Assembly: GCA_021413595.1 (NCBI GenBank)
Contig: JAIOQD010000172.1
Coordinates: 1-7,209 of the forward strand
Direction: 5' to 3'
Length of the DNA stretch: 7,209 bases
Source: Bacteroidota bacterium
Lineage (GTDB): Bacteria > Bacteroidota > Bacteroidia > 2-12-FULL-35-15
The notes under the pieces were generated by a model. That model searched no databases. It was not told the DNA's origin and saw nothing but the letters and a program-made list of their open reading frames with translations. The translations under genes were made by a program, and so were the position numbers. Below, one piece after another: positions 1-5,835 of the stretch; positions within the stretch are counted from its first letter, which is position 1, and each line of letters begins with the position of its first letter.

Positions 1-542
1 GTTTCGCCATTTCCCCATTTTTGCCAGGCCAACATGGATTTGCAAATATGGATTCCACGGTCATTTACAAGGTTTGTTTTTATCACCTTATTTCCTGCCG
101 CTTTTAAAATTTCAGAAACTGAATAACCCAATAAATTATTACGCACATGACCAAGATGTAAAGGTTTATTGGTGTTAGGTGAGGAATATTCAACCATAAC
201 AGTTGGTGCATTTGCTGGTAATGTAGCATTAATAAAAGGCTTTCCATTGATTGTTTTAAAATAATTCAACCAAAACGAATCAGCAATAACAATATTTAAA
301 AATCCTTTTATTACATTAAAATCAGCTACTTCGGGTACATTTATTTTAAGAAAATTTCCAATTTCGGTAGCGGTTTCTTCGGGTCTTTTTTTTGATATCT
401 TTAGGAAGTTAAAAACTACCAATGTAAGATCGCCTTCAAAATCTGGATTTGTTTTTTCGAATACAATTTTTTCTATCGTAGTGCCATAAAGCGATTTCAA
501 GGCTTCAATTGTTTTTTCGGAAAGTTTTTTTTCAAGGTTCAT
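1..542 (-). CDS. argS: Arginyl-tRNA synthetase, N-terminal part (runs off left edge)
   Basis: ArgS charges tRNA-Arg with arginine in the cytoplasm, using ATP. The minus-strand reading from the ATG at 542-540 stays open for 180 codons to the window edge, so about the first third of a protein usually near 550-600 residues is present. Residues 1-100 fit the class-specific N-terminal tRNA-recognition domain. Residues 117-139 carry the class I signature: VEYSSPNTNKPLHLGHVRN, with HLGH at 129-132 as the HIGH-type ATP-binding motif. It continues with NLVNDRGIHICKSM (158-170), also typical of ArgS. No Shine-Dalgarno sequence precedes the start, which is usual for Bacteroidota. The gene lies 192 bases downstream of radC on the same strand and is probably transcribed separately. 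The identification rests on the motifs and is firm; the C-terminal catalytic KMSK region is outside the window. Confidence 0.95.
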   Translation of the reverse strand, partial: MNLEKKLSEKTIEALKSLYGTTIEKIVFEKTNPDFEGDLTLVVFNFLKISKKRPEETATEIGNFLKINVPEVADFNVIKGFLNIVIADSFWLNYFKTINGKPFINATLPANAPTVMVEYSSPNTNKPLHLGHVRNNLLGYSVSEILKAAGNKVIKTNLVNDRGIHICKSMLAWQKWGNGE

Positions 543-654
543 GTTAGTCATTAGTCATTGGTTTATTGGTTCATTAGTAATGCGAATCAAGGATTAGGTG
601 ATGGAAACGTTGTGCGTTGTCACTCTTCGACAGGCTCATTATGACCGACACAAA

Positions 655-676
655 GACCTGTTCTTCTCTGAAGAAA
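655..676. repeat. Short fragment shared with the MITE-like element at 3931-4244
   Basis: These 22 bases are identical to 4037-4058 in the left arm of the internal inverted repeat of the right-hand MITE-like element. The flanking text just upstream (around 621-650, CTTCGACAGGCTCATTATGA) resembles dispersed intergenic repeats common in Bacteroidota genomes. No terminal inverted repeat or complete element is visible here, so this is at most a degraded fragment or a shared repeat module. The rest of the argS-radC gap (543-734) holds no open reading frame I can support; it has a short reiteration of AGTCATT just upstream of argS. Confidence 0.4.
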
Positions 677-734
677 CAGCTATTTCAACTCTTGATTCAC
701 ATAAATAACCAGTGAATTCGTAATTCGGTTAATA

Positions 735-1442
735 TTAAAACAAACCCTCATCCGCAAAACTATAAAAACCATTATCGGTAATTATCAAATGGTCGAGTAA
801 GGGTATTTCCATTATTTTACCTGCCTCTTTTATATTTTTAGTGATCTTTAGATCGGCTTCGCTTGGTTTTAGGTTTCCCGAAGGGTGGTTATGGCAAACA
901 ATGATAGAGCTGGCTTGGTTCCCGATGGCTGTTTTAAAAATTATTTTCGTATCCACCACAGTCCCTGAAACTCCTCCCCGGCTTATTAGTTCTTTTTTTA
1001 TCATTAAATTGGCTCTGTTGAGCATTATCAACCAAAACTCTTCGTGCGGCAGATCCATCATAGATGGTTTCATAATTTCAAAAGCATCCTTGCTTGTAAT
1101 TATTTTTTCGCGTTTAGGGGTTTCGGTTTCTTTTCTTCTTCGGCCTAATTCCAGTGCCGCAATTATACTTATTGCTTTGGCATCACCTATACCTTTAAAT
1201 TGATTCAACTCTTGTACGGTAAGCTTTCCTAAATTATTGAGGTTATTATCCACACTTAGCAATATGCGCTTAGAAAGTTCTACTGCTGTTTCATCCTTGC
1301 TTCCCGAACCAATTAAGATGGCGATAAGTTCGGCTTCGGTAAGCATGTGTCTGCCTTTATCCAATAGCTTTTCGCGAGGACGATCTTCTTCCGCCCATGA
1401 TTTTATGCCTACTGATGGTTTATAGTCTGCCATAAAAAACAT
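735..1442 (-). CDS. radC: RadC family JAMM-domain protein
   Basis: RadC-family proteins are annotated as DNA repair proteins, but the historical repair role is disputed. The fold is a JAB1/MPN (JAMM) metal-binding domain, like that of metal-dependent isopeptidases. The 235-residue product is full length for the family. Residues 14-45 (SWAEEDRPREKLL...LTEAELIAILIGSG) are the conserved N-terminal RadC segment. Residues 75-100 (LTVQELNQFKGIGDAKA) form a helix-hairpin-helix-like DNA-binding region. The JAMM motif is intact: H184-N-H186-P-S-G followed by D197, with E151 in KKELISRGG as the likely upstream acid. The start is either M1 (1442) or M4 (1433, MADYKPS); the second matches family starts better and the choice is unresolved. 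A TATGTTTG promoter-like box lies just upstream, so it is probably transcribed independently of rpsT. Confidence 0.96.
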   Translation of the reverse strand: MFFMADYKPSVGIKSWAEEDRPREKLLDKGRHMLTEAELIAILIGSGSKDETAVELSKRILLSVDNNLNNLGKLTVQELNQFKGIGDAKAISIIAALELGRRRKETETPKREKIITSKDAFEIMKPSMMDLPHEEFWLIMLNRANLMIKKELISRGGVSGTVVDTKIIFKTAIGNQASSIIVCHNHPSGNLKPSEADLKITKNIKEAGKIMEIPLLDHLIITDNGFYSFADEGLF

Positions 1443-1456
1443 TTTTTAAATTAACC

Positions 1457-1464
1457 CAAACATA
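1457..1464 (-). promoter_or_regulatory. Candidate radC promoter -7 box
   Basis: On the minus strand this reads TATGTTTG, an exact match to the Bacteroidota -7 consensus TAnnTTTG, 14 bases before the upstream radC start codon. No convincing TTG/TTTG -33 element is visible at about 20 bases upstream, so this is a moderate call. It would give a very short leader and would favour the internal M4 start. Confidence 0.4.
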
Positions 1465-1469
1465 CAATA

Positions 1470-1571
1470 ATGATGTGAGAACACGAATAACACGGATGCG
1501 GCTGATTTTTACGAATCTTTTATTCTGCGCAGCTTTGTAAATCCTTGGCCCATAAAGCAAGAAGCCGTTAA
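1470..1571. other. Intergenic repeat-like text between rpsT terminator and radC
   Basis: The stretch around 1480-1515 reads as reiterated CACGAATAACACGGATG and TTTTTACGAATC words, like the dispersed 'cacgaat/cacggat' intergenic repeats of many Bacteroidota. It is followed by a C+G-richer patch (TTCTGCGCAGCTTTG, around 1522). A 66-codon minus-strand open frame here overlaps the terminator and radC, has no recognisable protein character, and is not called. This is resemblance from memory only. Confidence 0.25.
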
Positions 1572-1610
1572 ATAAAAAAATAAAAAAGGCTCCGCATACA
1601 GCGAAGCCTT
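1572..1610 (-). terminator. Intrinsic terminator of rpsT
   Basis: On the minus strand AAGGCTTCGC (1610-1601), a 5-base loop and GCGGAGCCTT (1595-1586) form a 10-bp stem with one T-G wobble. It is followed directly by a long U-rich tract (TTTTTTATTTTTTTA, 1587-1572). It lies about 30 bases after the rpsT stop codon, and the orientation matches rpsT. Termination here implies that radC does not depend on the rpsT promoter. Confidence 0.88.
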
Positions 1611-1641
1611 CTCCATTCAAATAATATAAATTAAAATTTGA

Positions 1642-1983
1642 TTATTTTTTTGCTGCTTTTTTTGGTGCAGCTGCTTTTTTAGCAACTGCTTCTTTTTTTG
1701 CAACAACTTTTGGTTCTGCTTTTACTGCTGTTGCTAAAGCATTAACTCTTTTAGTTAATTTTGATTTCAAATTAGCCGCTTTATTCTTGTGAATAACGTT
1801 TTTCTTTGCCAATTTATCAACCATTGCAACAACTTTAGGAAGTTTTTCAGTAGCAGATGCAATAACGTCATCTGTTCTTAAATCCTTAACTGCGTTACGC
1901 ATTGTTTTTGCCTGATAACGATTTGTTAATCTTTTAGCATCGTTAGAACGGATTCTTTTGATACTCGATTTGTGATTTGCCAT
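1642..1983 (-). CDS. rpsT: 30S ribosomal protein S20 (bS20)
   Basis: S20 is a primary 16S rRNA-binding protein of the small subunit. The N-terminus [19 protein letters not shown] is the S20 signature, and residues 50-83 ([21 protein letters not shown]...) carry the conserved [14 protein letters not shown] block. The product is 113 residues, longer than the usual ~85-90. The extra ~25 C-terminal residues (from about 88) are a low-complexity Lys/Ala/Val tail ([20 protein letters not shown]), a kind of extension common in ribosomal proteins of this phylum. The ATG at 1983-1981 is preceded by a purine-rich stretch (AAAAAAAAGAAA) rather than a Shine-Dalgarno sequence. It is monocistronic as seen here: it has its own promoter, a long leader and a strong terminator, and is divergent from the histidine kinase. 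Confidence 0.98.
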   Translation of the reverse strand: MANHKSSIKRIRSNDAKRLTNRYQAKTMRNAVKDLRTDDVIASATEKLPKVVAMVDKLAKKNVIHKNKAANLKSKLTKRVNALATAVKAEPKVVAKKEAVAKKAAAPKKAAKK

Positions 1984-2125
1984 TTTCTTTTTTTTACGCT
2001 ACCAATCTGTTGATTAGCAACAGTTTACTCTTTTTTTTGTTGTTGCAGTTTCCAGATATTTTAAAACCTACCTGCTTTTCCAACTTAAAATGGCATATCC
2101 TTTTTTGGAAGCCTTTTCATGAATT
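1984..2125 (-). promoter_or_regulatory. Structured leader of rpsT mRNA
   Basis: Placing the start site just downstream of the promoter at 2132-2162 gives a leader of roughly 140 bases before the rpsT ATG, which is long for a monocistronic gene. It contains a perfect 6-bp hairpin, CTGTTG-CTAAT-CAACAG on the minus strand (2023-2007), about 23 bases before the start codon. Farther up are complementary TTCCAA and TTGGAA segments within 2080-2125. In other bacteria S20 synthesis is autogenously controlled at translation. A similar role here is an inference, because no known S20 leader motif is recognised. Confidence 0.4.
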
Positions 2126-2131
2126 GGGATG

Positions 2132-2162
2132 CAAATATAAGCATTTTTTGATTTGTTTTCAA
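2132..2162 (-). promoter_or_regulatory. rpsT promoter, Bacteroidota type
   Basis: On the minus strand TTG (2162-2160), a 20-base spacer and TATATTTG (2139-2132) reproduce the primary-sigma promoter of Bacteroidota (TTG / TAnnTTTG) at ideal spacing. The spacer and upstream region are A/T tracts. It is the best promoter in the window, as expected for a ribosomal protein gene. Confidence 0.75.
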
Positions 2163-2230
2163 CAATTGTCAAAAAAATTGATTTTTTATGATTTTTTTGA
2201 ATTCGATATTAAGATATGGCTGTCCTTTTA

Positions 2231-2587
2231 ATTCCTGTTTAAATTTTATTGCCTAATTCCAAAATTGTATTCAAAATTAATTCTCTCATTACATTTAATT
2301 TCTAAATAATCTTTAAATTGTGAATAAAAATCCTATTTATAGGACAATATTCTTCCCTAACCTGTTATTCTCAGAAGAAAGAATTAGGCTTATCCAGAGT
2401 CTTTGCCGAAGGCCAAGAGGGGGCTTGTTTCGGGGTTTTAGCAATATCTTTCATAATAACAAGATACCTTCTACTGCGAACAGGTCACAAAAGTTCGGGA
2501 AGACACAATCGGAAATAGTTTCAACCGAAACTAGCAATGAATAAAGTATTCAATACCAAAATATGTAATTAAATTTTAAACAGGCTT
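2231..2587 (+). mobile_element. MITE-like element, copy A (357 bp, degraded ends)
   Basis: Copy A is collinear with the element at 3931-4244, with identical blocks at 2434-2452 (= 4095-4113) and 2479-2500 (= 4143-4164). The left end reads ATTCCTGTTTAAATTTT. The right end reads AATTTTAAACAGGCTT, so CCTGTTTAAA is inverted at both ends and the outermost bases have decayed. TTA at 2228-2230 and TTA at 2588-2590 form a 3-bp target duplication. Relative to copy B it carries about 21 extra bases near the left end (around 2251-2271) and a different segment around 2396-2430. The internal inverted repeat is decayed. A 74-codon GTG-initiated frame (2320-2544) is out of frame with its counterpart in B after one-base differences, so I regard the element as non-coding. 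The terminal sequence and TNA-type target fit mobilisation by an IS5-like transposase, which is inference. Confidence 0.8.
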
Positions 2588-2604
2588 TTATGAAATTTAA
2601 TTTT

Positions 2605-2612
2605 TATTTTTG
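2605..2612 (+). promoter_or_regulatory. Candidate -7 box for the histidine kinase gene
   Basis: TATTTTTG matches TAnnTTTG and lies about 47 bases before the ATG at 2659, just beyond the right end of MITE copy A. No TTG is found at the expected -33 position, which here falls inside or at the edge of the inserted element. A transcript starting from this box would begin downstream of the ATG at 2590, which supports 2659 as the real start. Confidence 0.35.
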
Positions 2613-2658
2613 GTGTAAGCAGAGTTTCGTAGAAGTAACTTTATCAATTGATAAAACA

Positions 2659-3867
2659 ATGCGCAAAAAATTGAATGATTTTTTTAAAAAGATAATAAAT
2701 ACCGGAGTTAAACCCGAGTACCTGCCCTGGGAAAAACATCTCACAAGAAAACTGAATTTAGTTGCATTAATGGCCATACCGAATTTTATTTTGGCAATTG
2801 GATTTTTGGAAATTGTAGGATACTCCCAATTTCTTTTGGATTGTTATTGTGCTTTAATTGCTTTGTGTATTGTGCCGGTGATGAATGCGTTCAAAAATTA
2901 TATATGGGCAGCCTATTGGTTTTTTTGTTACGGCTTTTTCTTTTTCTTTTTCATTAACCTTAAAGAAGGTAAGGAATCGTATATGATTTTATTTTATTTT
3001 CCTGTGATCATAAGTATGGTTCAACTTCTGGGACGGAAAGAAACATTTAAACATCTTATAATTTTAGGAGGCATCTGTTTGCTTTCTATTGTTGCCATTG
3101 CAATTGGATTTAAATTACAATTGTTTCAGGTTTATTTAAACGATGAAATTATCGGCAACCTGATCATCCTAAATATTTTAGTGAGTTTGTTATCTACACT
3201 CGCTTTCATGCTGGCTGTGGCATTAGAGTCCATAAAGCAGGAAAGTCTGATCGAAAAAATGTTTAAGGAAAAAGAAATTTTACTAGCAGAAGTATTTCAC
3301 CGTGTAAAAAACAACATGAACATTGTTACAAGTTTATTAAATCTAAAAAAAAATATGTCCGACTCTCCGGAGGTACAAGCCGCACTTGAAGATTGTCGCG
3401 GTCGTGTGTATGCAATGGCATTGGTGCATCATAACATATTTACCAATAACAATACTATTGGTTTGAATTTTAAAGATTATGTAAATAGCCTGGTTACAGA
3501 AATAACAAACTCTTTAGGTGATAAAGAGGAGGTTGAAATAATTTTGGAAACAGAAGATGTTAATCTGGAATTATCAAATGCTATACCCTGCGGATTAATT
3601 TTAAATGAATTAATCACAAACTCGTTTAAATATGGACAATCAGTAACCAAAAAACTATTGATCCATGTTAAATTGAAAAAAAACAAGAATAAAATTGAGC
3701 TTGAAGTGAAAGATAATGGTCCGGGATTTTCGGAGGAGGCTCTAGAAAAGACCAACACCCTAGGCATTGAGCTAATAAAATCTTTATCAGAACAGATTGG
3801 CGGAGCTCATTCCTTCACTAATGATACAGGATTGGTTTTTAACCTTTCGTTCAAACAGGCATCCTGA
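2659..3867 (+). CDS. Membrane sensor histidine kinase, HisKA_2 type
   Basis: This is an ATP-dependent autophosphorylating sensor kinase of the inner membrane. The frame is open from an ATG at 2590 (425 residues), but that ATG is created at the edge of MITE copy A. I prefer the ATG at 2659 (402 residues, MRKKLNDFFKKI). Numbered from 2590, six hydrophobic segments lie at about 54-76, 80-98, 104-122, 131-147, 154-174 and 188-212. A short coiled linker follows, then the HisKA_2 domain with LLAEVFHRVKNNMNIVTSLL; H237 is the predicted phospho-acceptor. The HATPase domain has an N box with NELITNSFKYG (N344), a G1 box DNGPGF (D375-F380) and a G2 box TLGIELI (390-396). There is no separate soluble sensor domain and no response regulator in the window, so partner and stimulus are unknown. 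It probably has a single-gene transcript and is flanked on both sides by related MITE-like elements. Confidence 0.92.
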   Translation: MRKKLNDFFKKIINTGVKPEYLPWEKHLTRKLNLVALMAIPNFILAIGFLEIVGYSQFLLDCYCALIALCIVPVMNAFKNYIWAAYWFFCYGFFFFFFINLKEGKESYMILFYFPVIISMVQLLGRKETFKHLIILGGICLLSIVAIAIGFKLQLFQVYLNDEIIGNLIILNILVSLLSTLAFMLAVALESIKQESLIEKMFKEKEILLAEVFHRVKNNMNIVTSLLNLKKNMSDSPEVQAALEDCRGRVYAMALVHHNIFTNNNTIGLNFKDYVNSLVTEITNSLGDKEEVEIILETEDVNLELSNAIPCGLILNELITNSFKYGQSVTKKLLIHVKLKKNKNKIELEVKDNGPGFSEEALEKTNTLGIELIKSLSEQIGGAHSFTNDTGLVFNLSFKQAS

Positions 3868-3884
3868 AAGCCGATTGTCGGCAA

Positions 3885-3929
3885 GGTATTTGAATCCCAT
3901 TTCAGTGAATAAATACCCGAATTTTTTTT
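3885..3929 (+). terminator. Possible intrinsic terminator after the kinase gene
   Basis: GGTATTT (3885-3891) and AAATACC (3911-3917) can form a perfect 7-bp stem with a long 19-base loop, followed by CGAA and eight T residues (3922-3929). It lies 17 bases after the stop codon. A smaller hairpin, GCCGA-TTG-TCGGC (3870-3882), precedes it. The long loop and A/T-rich stem make this a moderate call. MITE copy B is inserted immediately after the T tract. Confidence 0.4.
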
Positions 3930-3930
3930 A

Positions 3931-4244
3931 GAGCCTGTTTAAATTTTATTCAAAATTAATTCTATCATTACCTTTTATTTCTAAATAATCTTTTCATTGT
4001 GAATGAAAACAATATTTACAGACAATGTTCTTCTCTGACCTGTTCTTCTCTGAAGAAAGAATTGGCTCTTTCGCCAAAGAGTGATCTTGTTTGTGGTTTT
4101 AGCAATATCTTTCGTAATAAGAAGATTCTTTCTACTGCGAAGAACAGGTCACAAAAGTTCGGGATGACACACCTGGAAATAGTTTCAACAGAAATGAGCA
4201 ATGGATTCAATAACAAAATATATAGTTGAATTTTAAACAGGCTC
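3931..4244 (+). mobile_element. MITE-like element, copy B (314 bp, intact ends)
   Basis: The ends are GAGCCTGTTTAAATTTT on the left and the inverted AATTTTAAACAGGCTC on the right, giving a 13-base perfect terminal repeat GAGCCTGTTTAAA. TTA flanks both sides (3928-3930 and 4245-4247). Inside, 4037-4062 and 4125-4150 are inverted copies of each other over 26 bases with 23 matches. Between them lies a perfect CTCTTT-CGCC-AAAGAG hairpin (4066-4081), so the whole element can fold back. A 13-base direct repeat (4026-4038, 4041-4053) overlaps the left arm. It has no transposase. Open frames of 76 codons (+) and 66 codons (-) fall inside the repeats and are probably spurious. Its intact ends make it the younger or better-preserved copy relative to A. 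Mobilisation in trans by an IS5-like enzyme is inferred from the ends and the TNA target only. Confidence 0.88.
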
Positions 4245-4245
4245 T

Positions 4246-4264
4246 TAGCGGATCGCTATTTTTT
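4246..4264 (+). terminator. Terminator-like short hairpin next to MITE copy B
   Basis: TAGCG-GAT-CGCTA (4246-4258) followed by six T residues (4259-4264) resembles a small intrinsic terminator. It starts within the TTA duplication at the right edge of copy B, so before the insertion it would have lain directly behind the T tract at 3922-3929. The stem is only 5 bp with a 3-base loop, so its activity is uncertain. Confidence 0.3.
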
Positions 4265-4371
4265 CAATCTTAACAGTTTCCTCTTTAACACTGAGCCGGT
4301 ATCAAATTTTATCTTTACTATCTTTACAAAACTTTTTAAAACCGTATTACAAAATAAAAACAAACAAAATT

Positions 4372-5439
4372 ATGGATGTTTCTTATATTTTAAATCACCT
4401 TGGTGAAGAACGTGAAGAATATTACGGAGCAGTTGCCCCACCTGTATTTCAAACAAGCAATTTTTGTTTTAAAACGGTGGCAGAAATGCGTGAAAAACTA
4501 AAGAAAGAATTAGAAACTCCTTTTTACTCAAGAGGTTTTAATCCAACCGTATCGGTTCTTAGAAAGAAAGTGGCAGCGCTGGAGATGGCGGAGGATGCAC
4601 TTGTTTTTTCAAGCGGAAGCGCTGCTGTTGCAGCAGCAATAATGAGTGTTGTAAAGGCCGGGGATCATGTGGTATGTGTTGAAAAACCGTATAGCTGGAC
4701 AAATAATTTGTTAACCAAATATCTTTCGAGATATGGTGTTATCTTAACGTTTGAAATGCAGGATATTGCAGGAGTTGCTACACTTGCCAAATCAAAAAAC
4801 ATTTTCACCATCATTGATAACAGTTATTGTTCTCCCATTAATCAACAGCCCATAACCATGGGGATTGATATGGTTATACATTCTGCCACTAAATATTTGA
4901 ACGGGCATAGCGATGTAGTTGCAGGTGTGGTGTGTGGAACAAAAGAGCGGATAATGAAAATGATGGCAGAAGAATACATGACCATTGGAGGCATCATTTC
5001 AGCGCAGGACGCAGCGTTGATCTTGCGCGGCTTAAGAACGTTGGAACTTAGGGTAAATAGAAGCACAGAAAGCACAAAAAAGATTGTTGCTTTCTTAGAA
5101 AATCACCCTAAAATAAAACAGATCAATTATCCCTTCCTGTCCACAAATTCACAATTGCATTTGGCAAAAAAACAAATGAAACAAGGCGGAGCTTTATTTT
5201 CGATTGTTTTGAATGTTGAAAAAACTGAGCAGGTAGAAAAGTTTTGCGATGGGCTGAAACGTTTTCTTATGGCTACTTCCTGGGGTGGTTACGAATCTCT
5301 CATTTTTCCAATATGTGCTTTGGGTGCAAGTAAAAGCTTTGAAAATCCATTGCCCTGGAATTTAGTCAGGCTATATATTGGTCTGGAAGAAGCTGATTTA
5401 TTGATTGAAGATTTGAAGCAGGCCTTGGGTAGTATCTAG
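4372..5439 (+). CDS. Cys/Met metabolism family PLP-dependent enzyme
   Basis: This is a fold-type I pyridoxal-phosphate enzyme of the cystathionine gamma-synthase / cystathionine beta-lyase / methionine gamma-lyase family, cytoplasmic. Key residues are visible. The YSR motif is at 52-54 within FYSRGFNPT. The SSGSAAV phosphate-binding loop begins at S80. D149 in IIDNSYCSP binds the PLP ring nitrogen. K174 in HSATKYLNGHSD forms the Schiff base. SWGGYESL is at 303-310, and R333 in VRLYIGLEEAD is the substrate-carboxylate arginine. The product is 355 residues, shorter than the usual 380-400, and the common YxRxGNPT motif reads SRGFNPT. These deviations leave lyase versus synthase and the true substrate open. 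The ATG at 4372 follows an A-rich stretch; two overlapping TATCTTTA words (4310-4326) could be weak promoter boxes. It has no operon partner in the window and lies 124 bases after MITE copy B. Confidence 0.93.
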   Translation: MDVSYILNHLGEEREEYYGAVAPPVFQTSNFCFKTVAEMREKLKKELETPFYSRGFNPTVSVLRKKVAALEMAEDALVFSSGSAAVAAAIMSVVKAGDHVVCVEKPYSWTNNLLTKYLSRYGVILTFEMQDIAGVATLAKSKNIFTIIDNSYCSPINQQPITMGIDMVIHSATKYLNGHSDVVAGVVCGTKERIMKMMAEEYMTIGGIISAQDAALILRGLRTLELRVNRSTESTKKIVAFLENHPKIKQINYPFLSTNSQLHLAKKQMKQGGALFSIVLNVEKTEQVEKFCDGLKRFLMATSWGGYESLIFPICALGASKSFENPLPWNLVRLYIGLEEADLLIEDLKQALGSI

Positions 5440-5835
5440 TGTTTTATTGAAAAGATATGATAACACTGGATTTAAAGAAACTATTAATTTTATTGGCAAA
5501 GAAAATGCCGACCATTGCTCTTACAGGTCCTTGTCAGTAAGGAAACACAACGATACTTAATTTACATTTCCACATTACGATTACGTAAATTTATAGTACC
5601 TTCCAACCTGAGCCTAATTTCATTACTGTAGATATGACTATATTTTTTTATGTCCAGATTGGACTAATACTTATTGAGTAACAGATTAAAATAAATTCTC
5701 CAAACTTGTCTTATTATTTTATATGTATTTAACATATCTTTACTCACAATATATTGGTATTTACTAACGCAACAAAGCCTATTACATATTAGTATTAAAC
5801 AGCCCTTTAAAACAATAAATTTTAAACCCGATAAC
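5440..5835. other. Long A/T-rich intergenic region without a gene
   Basis: About 400 bases with no supported reading frame on either strand. A 6-bp inverted repeat, AGTGTT (5438-5443) with AACACT (5462-5467), lies at the end of the PLP-enzyme gene, but no T tract follows, so it is at best a weak terminator. I find no good TAnnTTTG box on the plus strand before the next gene. The region may be the original upstream region of a SWIM zinc-finger gene, since the next coding sequence starts like one; that is inference. Confidence 0.5.

Noticed and set aside
841..1425. Plus-strand open frames opposite radC
   Set aside because: They are antisense shadows of a clearly recognised gene.
1420..1620. 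66-codon minus-strand frame between rpsT and radC
   Set aside because: It starts inside the rpsT terminator hairpin region, overlaps the radC start, and shows no recognisable motif.
1977..2231. 84-codon plus-strand frame opposite the rpsT leader
   Set aside because: It overlaps the rpsT promoter and leader, is rich in Phe/Leu/Lys from A/T tracts, and shows no family pattern.
2320..2544. 74-codon GTG-initiated open frame in MITE copy A, with partial similarity to the 76-codon frame in copy B (3999-4229)
   Set aside because: Both lie wholly inside the repeat. They share short peptide stretches (GFSNIF, then STA..RSQKFG) because the DNA is homologous, but one-base differences shift frame between them in the first half, and substitutions show no coding pattern.
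4016..4216. 66-codon minus-strand frame in MITE copy B
   Set aside because: It falls inside the inverted-repeat element and has no protein-family character; it is typical of spurious frames in dispersed repeats.
2231..4244. Composite transposon carrying the histidine kinase
   Set aside because: Each flanking element has its own TTA on both sides, which fits two separate insertions. There is no transposase and no shared outer duplication longer than 3 bases.
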